Origin: a virus
DNA length: 35,102 bases
Reading direction: 5' to 3' (one strand)
IMG/VR virus record: IMGVR_UViG_3300020034_000049
Span: 1-35,102 of that record
Shown here: one piece after another, positions 15,500 to 23,300 of the stretch
Numbering within the stretch: the first letter of the stretch is position 1
Layout of the letters: each line of letters starts with the position of its first letter
The notes under the pieces: model-generated
The model's input: only the letters and a program-made list of their open reading frames with translations
Database searches by the model: none
Told to the model about the DNA's origin: nothing
Program-made: the position numbers and the translations under genes

Positions 15500-17122
15500 T
15501 TATGGAGTTGCTCGTCCATCACCCTTACTGTTCCTTCCTTCGCCTGCAGAGTCGGTGGCACCTGCTGAACGCTGAGAATCTCTTTCTCTATTGCCCTGCG
15601 CCTTAGCCTCTGCCTTCTGCTGTGGCTTTATTTCAACTACCTTGTCTCCGCCTTTAAGACCTGGAAGACCTCTGTCTGCACGAATTTCATTTGGAGTCCT
15701 AATCTGATTCTTAATGTCACGTTCGTCAATCTTGGACTGAGTATCGGCATCGGTTAGGGTCATCTCATTCAGCTTCATTTCAAATGCGTCGGTGAATTCC
15801 TTAACTAGTCGATTCATTTTCTTCTCAGCAATTTTTTGCTCAGGAGCACAAACCTGTTCCTTGAATGTCTTATCTGCATCTCTAGCTACCGCCAAATTTA
15901 CGCCTTCGGCGAGACCAATCTTAGAGATTGGCACACGGTGAACCATAAGAGTGCTGTTTAAGTTTTGCTTATGGTAGTTGTTGAAGGATGAGTCTTGAAT
16001 ACCGGTCTCGATGGGCTCAATCTTCAATTCAACCTTGTTCTCTGATGAGTCACCTGGTAATGGAATATACAGTGACCTGTGATTTTGACCCTTGAGACCT
16101 GTCTCAAAGAATTGCATTAATTGTGATTCAGCATGACTACCCATCTTCGCACCTTTAAGAATAATAACGTGACGAGGCACTGCTTTGTTTTCAAAGTAGT
16201 CTAAATTGAATCTCGCTGCGAATTCGTTACCAGCGACTGCCTGTTTTGCAGCAATAATATCCGGAACACCATAGAACCCTGAATCAGGATTATATTTTTT
16301 CAGATGAATCAATTCGTTTGGATTACCGTCACCACCAAATGGGTCCACAACTGGTGGTTCTTCTTTATAATCTTCTCGTTGCTTACTTCCGTCACCGAAG
16401 TTACGAAAGAATACCGCCCTGTTGGAAATAATCTGAACAAAGCCATCTCTACGATGTCTAATTCGGACAGTAGTTGAGGGGCAATGACCAATATATCCAA
16501 TAGTACCGTCTTTTTTCCTACCTATTTCGATATATCCATTACCGGTTGTTTCATAGTCACGCCATACCTTAACCAGTACCTCAGTGAAGGTATCGTCTTG
16601 GTTGAAAGTATCAAAAAGTTCCTCAAGCACAATTCTTTGAGTCGCTAAAGATTTGCGCGTACGCATAGTCCTATCAGCGTCACCTTCTATGGCTTCCAGT
16701 CGGCGCTTCATTTTGGAAGTTTCAACGAACTTCCAACCCAATCCGACGATGTTAGCCACTTTTGCATTAACCGCTGCGTAGTGAGCAGATGAAACATTAT
16801 AAAGCTTTGCTAAATATTCTAGGTTATATGGTGGGACGACTGCTCCGAATGCGTTATACCCTGAAATTTCATCAATTTCAATCTTTTTAGAACGAGTACC
16901 GCTCGTGCCGCGATGCACCTTTTTAATTTCATTAGAAATTTTTCTTTTGAACGCTGGAGTTGTTCCATCAATTAACTCCGCCGCCTTCTTGGAAAATGGG
17001 TCAGCACCCAGAGTCTCATTGGATGTCTGGGGTGCGCCTAGGTGAAGACGTTCAATTTCTGGTTGGCTATCTTCGACTACCGCCGTAATCTTACGAATTG
17101 GCGCGTTTTGTTCGTTGCTCAT
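15500..17122 (-). CDS. Portal protein
   Basis: 540 residues from the ATG at 17122 (MSNEQNAPIRKITAVVED). This start has GGAG at 9 bases; the ATG at 17137 has none. The sequence resembles PBSX/HK97-type portals: AAVNAKVANIVGLGW, FNQDDTFTEVLVKVWRDYETTGNGYIE, the wing and stem region with YFENKAVPRHVIIL, and the crown-side helix EQVCAPEQKIAEKKMNRL. A Gln/Lys/Gly-rich tail follows. It forms the dodecameric ring through which DNA enters. Position before the protease and capsid genes agrees. The usual upstream terminase genes are not in this window. Confidence 0.93.
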   Translation of the reverse strand: MSNEQNAPIRKITAVVEDSQPEIERLHLGAPQTSNETLGADPFSKKAAELIDGTTPAFKRKISNEIKKVHRGTSGTRSKKIEIDEISGYNAFGAVVPPYNLEYLAKLYNVSSAHYAAVNAKVANIVGLGWKFVETSKMKRRLEAIEGDADRTMRTRKSLATQRIVLEELFDTFNQDDTFTEVLVKVWRDYETTGNGYIEIGRKKDGTIGYIGHCPSTTVRIRHRRDGFVQIISNRAVFFRNFGDGSKQREDYKEEPPVVDPFGGDGNPNELIHLKKYNPDSGFYGVPDIIAAKQAVAGNEFAARFNLDYFENKAVPRHVIILKGAKMGSHAESQLMQFFETGLKGQNHRSLYIPLPGDSSENKVELKIEPIETGIQDSSFNNYHKQNLNSTLMVHRVPISKIGLAEGVNLAVARDADKTFKEQVCAPEQKIAEKKMNRLVKEFTDAFEMKLNEMTLTDADTQSKIDERDIKNQIRTPNEIRADRGLPGLKGGDKVVEIKPQQKAEAKAQGNRERDSQRSAGATDSAGEGRNSKGDGRATP

Positions 17123-17429
17123 CTGCAATTGCTCCATAATCTAATGGGTCGGGGACTAATCCCAATTTCTCGCGGGCACGCTGCTGCGCATATTCTTCAT
17201 CTGAAATCGGTCTACGACCCGACCAGAATACAGCCTCACCCTCAGGAAAACCGTAATGTTTTGCGGCTTCGGCAATTTTGCGAATTGCGGTTACATCACT
17301 TTTCATAGCGAAGATATTCATGACATTTCCATCACCGTCGCCTAAGAATTCACCATCGGAACATCTCCATACATAAACTCCGTATGGAACTTCCTCGATT
17401 GGCTTAACACTTGTTGTTGTTAACTTCAT
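17091..17429 (-). CDS. Small protein upstream of portal, unknown function
   Basis: 112 residues, beginning MKLTTTSVKPIEEVPYGVYVW. The first half is beta-rich with RCSDGEFLGDGDGNVMN, and the second half is helical and charged. The 3' end overlaps the portal start by 32 bases, so the two are translationally linked. The ATG lacks a Shine-Dalgarno but follows TAATAT by six bases, again a leaderless arrangement. I do not recognise a family. Linkage to portal suggests a head or packaging accessory role. Confidence 0.65.
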   Translation of the reverse strand: MKLTTTSVKPIEEVPYGVYVWRCSDGEFLGDGDGNVMNIFAMKSDVTAIRKIAEAAKHYGFPEGEAVFWSGRRPISDEEYAQQRAREKLGLVPDPLDYGAIADEQRTKRANS

Positions 17430-17435
17430 ATTGTT

Positions 17436-17464
17436 ATATTACCACAAAGTATTTCTAATGCTAA
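17436..17464 (-). promoter_or_regulatory. Leaderless-type promoter upstream of the portal operon
   Basis: Minus strand TTAGCA (17464-17459), 17 bases, TAATAT (17441-17436), six bases (aacaat), ATG at 17429. It would drive the small gene and the portal gene. Confidence 0.55.
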
Positions 17465-17520
17465 ATTCTGTCATCAGTATGTATCAAAATAGTGTTCTAG
17501 TATCTATTTTTGTCAGAATT
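17464..17520 (-). other. Long A+T-rich hairpin before the portal-operon promoter
   Basis: AATTCTG (17464-17470) pairs with CAGAATT (17514-17520), and inside it AAAATAG (17486-17492) pairs with CTATTTT (17504-17510). It lies 113 bases downstream of the LamG gene stop, and its left arm touches the -35 box. It may end LamG transcripts, but it is not G+C-rich. Nothing else is evident in the 17521-17632 gap. Confidence 0.35.
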
Positions 17521-17632
17521 CAGCTTCTTGCGTTGTGTTTTGTTCAAATTAAGTCACAAAAGCTCCGCTTCGGCACTCATATTATTATTATTGGAATTTA
17601 TTATAAATAATTATGCAAATGATTGGGCTAAT

Positions 17633-19264
17633 TTAACCCGCCGATAATATTGCCCAGTCATAGTCGTAAATCTTGGTTGAAGGAGATGGATTGGTAATTT
17701 CTATATCATCTGTTTCACTCACTGAGATTTTTGGTACTCCAATTGATGACGTATACAAATCAGCTACTTGCTGAGCACTTAGCTGACTATCAAATATTTC
17801 TACCGACCCGACCTGGGCGTCACCAGCAATAGTGATGTCTCCAGTAATAGCAGATGCTTTGACAATGGTATACATTACCCATTCACCAATATTTAACGTA
17901 CCGCCAGCCTGGCCATTTTTGTATGTAGTTCCCGAAACACTAATGGTCGGTGTTGTGCTAGTCAATTTCTTCATCCAAATATTGATTGTGAATGCATCAT
18001 CGGGTACACCAGAAGTGTCTTCACTGATTGTAATTGTTCCACCATCCAGTTTGGTACCAAAATTATCTTTTTGTTCAAGTGGATGCGTATCGAACATCGG
18101 TGACGCTGGCGCAGTGAATGTTGTTGTTCTGCCATCAATAACAGGAATGTTACCGGTGAGTATGCCTACGATTTGAAGGTTATCGACATAGGATGGGTCA
18201 TCGGTAACCCCACCTGCAAATGAAATTTTGATATGTAGGTCTTGGTCAAATGGGTCAAAGCCATCAGGGACCAAGTCAATGGATTGTCCTTGTATTGGCG
18301 TTTCCCAGGTAGTTCCATCAAGAGAAACTTCTAGCTCGGCTCCCTGAGCGTCCCATGTCAAAGAAATGCCATATATGCTTGATGTGCCAGAATCTAGATT
18401 AACTACACTCTGCCACGTACCAGCAACGCTGTCACCTTCGATAAGCTGAGGCACAAGCTGTGAATCAACAACAGTGACTTGGTCTAAGACACCAAGTTTC
18501 CAATCACTGTCTGTTGAAAAAACAGTTTTCAAATATACATCAGATTCTTGTAGTGATAATGGAAATCTGTTACCGCCGAATGACGTGGCTACACCAGCAG
18601 CCAATGTGGCTCTGCGAGCAGCATTGAAATGAGATTTGACACTTTCTGTATTCAAGGCACTACCGAAAATAGCAACGGCATTGACCGCAACCTTTTGAGA
18701 TGATACTGAGGTTCCAAGCCATAGCTTTCCATCTGTTGTTACAAATGTGTCCGACTGCTGAATATCAGTGATATCTACTTCACCAACTAACACGCCATCT
18801 ACAAATAATTGATTTTTGTCAACGGTGTGAACACCAACAATATGTACATTTCTCTTGATACCAATGTCGTAGCTGACTTTTGCTTCGCCAGCACTCATAT
18901 ATTTGGTTGAGAATGAGACGACGGTGTCGTCTATTGTGATTCCATCATAGTTAGAAGCAGAACTAAGTACTTTCTGTACCGAGCCGGTACCAGATTCATC
19001 AATAACTCTAACTGATGCTTCTAAAGAAAATGATTGACGTTCATATCCTTGAACATATACCGGCGAATCAAATTTCGCGTCCACAGAGTTACTAAACACA
19101 GAAGAAAACACTGCGCCCGCAACTAAAGACGCAGCGGTGGTTGGGGAGCCAGTGTCCATAACACCAGCACGGCTATATCCTGAATAATCTTGGAAAGGTG
19201 CAGAATCATCAAGCATCCATAATCCAAGAGGTTTGTCATTCAGAATTGATAGATAATAACTCAT
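17633..19264 (-). CDS. LamG/concanavalin-like tail fibre or minor tail protein
   Basis: 543 residues. Residues 1-215 read as a concanavalin A-like (LamG) jelly roll: PLGLWMLDDSAPFQDYSGYSR, SFSLEASVRV, NVHIVGVHT, NQLFVDGVLVGEV, KLWLGT and a closing NAVAIFGSALN helix. A middle beta region follows, and a second LamG-like unit around 400-515 (AFTINIWMKKL, WVMYTIVKASAI, GSVEIFDSQLSAQQVADLY). Such domains bind carbohydrate, so host surface recognition is likely. The ATG lies seven bases after TATAAT with no Shine-Dalgarno (leaderless). It is isolated from the other tail genes, between endolysin and portal operons. Confidence 0.75.
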   Translation of the reverse strand: MSYYLSILNDKPLGLWMLDDSAPFQDYSGYSRAGVMDTGSPTTAASLVAGAVFSSVFSNSVDAKFDSPVYVQGYERQSFSLEASVRVIDESGTGSVQKVLSSASNYDGITIDDTVVSFSTKYMSAGEAKVSYDIGIKRNVHIVGVHTVDKNQLFVDGVLVGEVDITDIQQSDTFVTTDGKLWLGTSVSSQKVAVNAVAIFGSALNTESVKSHFNAARRATLAAGVATSFGGNRFPLSLQESDVYLKTVFSTDSDWKLGVLDQVTVVDSQLVPQLIEGDSVAGTWQSVVNLDSGTSSIYGISLTWDAQGAELEVSLDGTTWETPIQGQSIDLVPDGFDPFDQDLHIKISFAGGVTDDPSYVDNLQIVGILTGNIPVIDGRTTTFTAPASPMFDTHPLEQKDNFGTKLDGGTITISEDTSGVPDDAFTINIWMKKLTSTTPTISVSGTTYKNGQAGGTLNIGEWVMYTIVKASAITGDITIAGDAQVGSVEIFDSQLSAQQVADLYTSSIGVPKISVSETDDIEITNPSPSTKIYDYDWAILSAG

Positions 19265-19271
19265 ATTTGTG

Positions 19272-19300
19272 ATTATACAATGACAAAGGCCCTATAGCAA
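19272..19300 (-). promoter_or_regulatory. Leaderless-type promoter of the LamG gene
   Basis: Minus strand TTGCTA (19300-19295), 17 bases, TATAAT (19277-19272), seven bases (cacaaat), ATG at 19264. The -35 box lies inside the terminator hairpin at 19286-19319. Confidence 0.65.
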
Positions 19301-19319
19301 ACAAATGCTATAGGGCCTT
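19286..19319 (-). terminator. Terminator hairpin after the endolysin transcript
   Basis: A perfect 14-bp stem (aaggccctatagca / tgctatagggcctt) with a six-base loop, followed on the minus strand by TGTCATTG. It lies 145 bases after the endolysin stop. The same bases supply the -35 element for the LamG promoter. Confidence 0.8.
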
Positions 19320-19462
19320 GCCAGTAATTGACAACCAATCCTAAGGCATTCGGGAGAGCGAATCACCAAATCTGCACTTATGAACTGGATATTATCCAAC
19401 GACTCGGGGCTTCTCAGCCTCGGCACAATTTAAGTGTAACACATTGTGTTTTAATTTTCAAA
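19320..19462 (-). other. Structured non-coding stretch after the endolysin gene
   Basis: No ORF or tRNA fits here. On the minus strand several stem-loops line up: CGAGGCT-GAGA-AGCCCCG, TGGA-TAATA-TCCA, ATTCG-loop-CGAAT, and a nested TGCC(ATTG-gttgt-CAAT)GGCA. The succession is more than expected for spacer. It may be a 3' untranslated region with stability elements or a small RNA ended by the terminator at 19286-19319. I do not recognise a known RNA family. Confidence 0.35.
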
Positions 19463-20218
19463 TTATGAAATTACTTGGTAACCAAATCGCTCGATGTACC
19501 TTGCCGTCATCGGTCCAACAAATCCATCCTGAACCAGTCCACCCTTGGCTTGTACACATTTAACCGCATACTTGAAGAATTCTCCTTTTCGAGTACTCCT
19601 CCAAGCTGAGAATGTTGTTTCAGGAATAACCTTCAATCCGGAATAAGCAAATGCCATGAACTGCTCCGCATCGTATTCATAACTGTGGGAAATTGGCTTT
19701 CCTGCTGCTGCCATATTCAATGCTGTTGCTGACATAGTAACGTCTTTAGTTGGTGTACCCGGCCGTGCCTTGTTCTTCAAGACATTGTAATACTCCCAGG
19801 TCATTAGGCGGTATCCAGATGGACCATCGTCTTCACCGTTACCAGCGAGACCATTATGCCCATTCTTGTATGAAGTTACTTGGTTCTTGGCACCACGACT
19901 TAAATCATCATCTCCAATTGCAATGCAATGGATATGCCACGGCCAACTTCCCTGACTTGGATTACGTAGCCATGCCGCAAAGCCGACTCGACGTAGATTC
20001 TTCACCGCCGTGTATCGCTGAGAGCTAGATAGGTCTCTAGCTCTTACGTCTAATGCGCCTCCACCATCGTGGGTGCCTGCGGAAGCTGAAACCTTACCAC
20101 TATAAGAACCCTGTGTAATTGTTAAATTAAATCCGCATAGTCGCTCTGCTTCCAAAAACATGTCTCTGGTACGAACATTAGTGCGCATTCCTTGATAGGT
20201 AACTCTTTTCTCTGTCAT
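19463..20218 (-). CDS. Endolysin, M15-type peptidase
   Basis: 251 residues. The N-terminal domain carries the M15 peptidase zinc site pattern: GTHDGGGALDVRARD (His and Asp ligands at about 49 and 55) and WPWHIHCIAIG (third ligand near 95). This family cuts peptide cross-links of peptidoglycan. After a linker, the C-terminal half contains a helical unit with GLVQDGFVGPMTARYIERFG, resembling a peptidoglycan-binding repeat. No signal peptide is seen, so export needs a holin, not found here. It has its own promoter (20242-20270), a strong Shine-Dalgarno (GGAGGTG) and an inverted repeat that would hide that Shine-Dalgarno on read-through RNA. Confidence 0.85.
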   Translation of the reverse strand: MTEKRVTYQGMRTNVRTRDMFLEAERLCGFNLTITQGSYSGKVSASAGTHDGGGALDVRARDLSSSQRYTAVKNLRRVGFAAWLRNPSQGSWPWHIHCIAIGDDDLSRGAKNQVTSYKNGHNGLAGNGEDDGPSGYRLMTWEYYNVLKNKARPGTPTKDVTMSATALNMAAAGKPISHSYEYDAEQFMAFAYSGLKVIPETTFSAWRSTRKGEFFKYAVKCVQAKGGLVQDGFVGPMTARYIERFGYQVIS

Positions 20219-20228
20219 TATCTTTTCA

Positions 20229-20260
20229 CCTCCATATTTGCATTATAAACAATATGGAGG
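20229..20260 (-). promoter_or_regulatory. Inverted repeat sequestering the endolysin ribosome-binding site
   Basis: CCTCCATAT (mRNA sense, 20260-20252) is complementary over nine bases to ATATGGAGG (20237-20229), which contains the endolysin Shine-Dalgarno; the loop is 14 bases. The TATAAT box is in the loop, so RNA from the local promoter starts near 20235 and lacks the left arm. Read-through RNA from the reductase gene would fold and block initiation. Confidence 0.65.
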
Positions 20261-20270
20261 CAAAAAGCAA
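20242..20270 (-). promoter_or_regulatory. Endolysin promoter
   Basis: Minus strand TTGCTT (20270-20265), 17 bases, TATAAT (20247-20242). The -35 is formed by the T-rich tail of the reductase terminator. Predicted start near 20235, leaving a leader with GGAGGTG eight bases before the ATG. Confidence 0.7.
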
Positions 20271-20294
20271 AGCCGGGCCTTTGGGCCCGGCTTT
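20269..20294 (-). terminator. Terminator of the ribonucleotide reductase gene
   Basis: A perfect 11-bp stem (aaagccgggcc / ggcccggcttt), four-base loop, then TTTGCTTTTT on the minus strand. It lies 15 bases after the reductase stop: a strong intrinsic terminator. Confidence 0.92.
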
Positions 20295-20309
20295 ATAACT
20301 TATTGTTAT

Positions 20310-23300
20310 TTATACATTACCAATTGAAACTAATTCACAATTTGAACTTGTACAACTCAAGCTTTGAACACCTGTTGTAGTGTCTTCATGTTCATATGCT
20401 GACAGCATAGACCAGTCGATTACTTTTGGCATATCGGCTGCAAACTGTTTATATGTTGTAATATCACAGTCCTGATAAGGAGCCTGCTTATAGCTATGCT
20501 CTGAATATGGTAGGAACGAAATTCCTCCAATGTATTCCCAATTCTCATATACCCAGTTAGCCACCTCAATCCATTCATGCTCACGGACACTAATAGTAAT
20601 CGAAGGATTATGCTCAGTCCAATGAATCTTATAAGCCTTCCAAAGATTCAAATGCTCAATAGCAGTCAAATCATTACGAGTCAAAGCATCTTTTGGTGCT
20701 TTCTGTGGAAAATAAAATACCGTAGTACTATTTGGCTTCGTCACATCTGGCTCATTTGGAATACCGACATCTTTCATAAACTCAGTTAATGGGTCTTTAT
20801 TATCCGCACGAACTGACCTGATGTAATAGTCATTATGCCAAGGATGCATACCCGAACTGGACGCGGTTAGTTGACTTACGGTACCGCTCGGCTTCACGGT
20901 TGTAATTGCTGTAGACAAATTAATGCCCATCTTCTTTGCAAATTTATCATTTGTCTGAACAGCTTCCTCACGCATCATCTGAAGGAATGACTTCAAAGCG
21001 TCCAATCCTTCAGAGCCATTCAAAACCTTATGACCCATTTGGCCGGTAAGAGAAACGCCCAATAAGCGCTCTTCCTCACAGTTGTCTCTCCAAATCTTCC
21101 TAAGATATTTGAAATCTGTTAAGGATGACTGGATAGTGCCCAAAATGGTAGCAATTTCAACCTTTTTGCATAAGTCTTGCAGTGTGTCGTCTGCCTCAAC
21201 AACAACCTCTGTCAGATTACATAGTTGCTTGGAGCGAAGTAAAATCTCTGCGCAGTTGTGAACATATATACCATTCGCATCAAAGGCTGATACCTCTGGA
21301 ACTGCGGCGTCATATACATCCTCAATTCCGTCAGCCTCAACACCTGAAACTGCTGAAAACTCAGAATTCTTATAAAGTTCTCTGACTCCTGAGAGCATAG
21401 CCTTCAACTTATCCTGCTTATCGTTGTCGCTAAATCCAATTCTCTCGGCGAACTTCGCGATAGCCTGTCTAGAAATAATCAGTTCGTGTCCAGCCTTGCA
21501 ATCGTAGAAAGCAAGATTTCGATTTGAATCAGGCAACAGTCTCTTGCCTGCTGGGACGCGGTCAAAGTAAATCTTAGACATTATACCGAGACGAGAAAGC
21601 ATCTTTTGAACTCCATCAAGGTTATTCTTACTGGTGCTCCATAAGCGCACAGACTGACCTTTGTTTCGACCACCCTGTGCGGAACCATCGGCGTCAAAAT
21701 ATCCTCTTAAAAATCCTTCATAGAACTGGCTGGATGCTTCCTGAATCTGCTTGGTGACCTCTTTGTTTCCCCTGGTGACTCCAAATTTGAGTGCTAGGTC
21801 AGTCAACTGTCTACTGGTCGCGCGCCACTTTTTTTCATTACCAACTTGGGTACAAAGGTTAAACTCAGCAGAAATACCTATATTTTCCATGGCTGATACA
21901 GCATGAGCCATTATGCTTTCAGAAGACTCCCACACATCAATACAAGCATTTTGTCCAAAGGTTCCGTCTCCCACCAAAAGACCAATAATATACCCCTCAG
22001 AATCCGTGCCTGCACCCAACCAAGAGTGTCCTTCATTCTGGGAGAGACGAACTCGGTCGGAGATAGTAATATCTTTCAATTCCTTCCATCCAGATTCAGT
22101 TAAAATCTGGTGATTGTCAGTTGCACGAACTGACATTCCATTGTCAAGAGTCATCTTATATACTCGCTTGGTGCCCGTGTAATAGAATCCGGTAGAGTCG
22201 TACATCTGACCATCAAGCATAAGGTTGGTTTTGTGTTCTACGATGTCACCAATCTGTCGCGGACCAAAATCGGTCATTACCCATGTGTCAGCCGGTAAGC
22301 ATGGGTTAAGTCCTGCAATCTTGGACAAGTCCCTTCTAGGAGCCAAATCACTACCGCGCAATCCCTGCATGTTGATGATACCGCGCTCACCTGATTTTGA
22401 TTCATATAGATTACCCCATTCTTGTAGGAACTCACCAATTGATGGTTTCTTGTAATATACCGCCGAGTTGTTAGATAGGGCCCGCTGTTGATTATTCTCC
22501 CACCAAGCACCATTTTTGGCCTTTGCCATTTCGTAGTCATGTAGGTCAGATTGAGAAATCAAGGCTGAGTTGTGTGTTATCAAACCATCAGCGGTAAATT
22601 CATGAATATCGTCCACTTCGATATCCCATGTTTGTTGAATGATTCCAAGGTCCACTGACTCTACTTGTACCGGTGCGAATGGGTAGTCGGCGGACACAAT
22701 ATTATTATCCACGGCCCATTGACGAGTGGTATTTCTCGACTTGAAGGAAATTTTCCATTCTGCTGGATATGTGAAGTCACCTGTATTCTTTGTTCTAACA
22801 GGAATATCACGTTCAGAATATTCTCCCACTACAGAAAGATACATGTCTGCGCCAGTCCGAGTTGCTACAGAGATTGTCCAAAAATCTTGCGCATTTTCTC
22901 CATTGTCTCGTCTGCGCTGAGCGGAAAATGTTTGAATGACAGATGGAATTCCTAGAGAACGTAGCAATCCAGACAGGTCGCTTGCAAACTTCCTATAGAT
23001 TGTGGTGGCCTGGTCAATCCCACCATCGCTACGTATCCTTCCATCGCTATCCAACACCCCGGCCAAATAGGCTGCGCGCACATCTTTCTGTGCAGACTTG
23101 ATAAACTCAGGAATCTTGATTGGAACATTCGGATTCTTTATATTTTCGGCAAACCATAGGGCCAGACCAGTAGAATTGACGCGCAGTCTAATTCCCTTAC
23201 CGCTGTGTGAGTCCTTGGCGACCGTCCCAGACACGCCAAACTTATCAGCGAAAATAGAATTCGCTCGCTCAAGGGTGGCCCACTCATCTTCGTGTCCTGA

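Noticed and set aside
22277-22540. Minus-strand ORF of 87 codons within the reductase gene
   Set aside because: It is an out-of-frame shadow of the extein between the two inteins.
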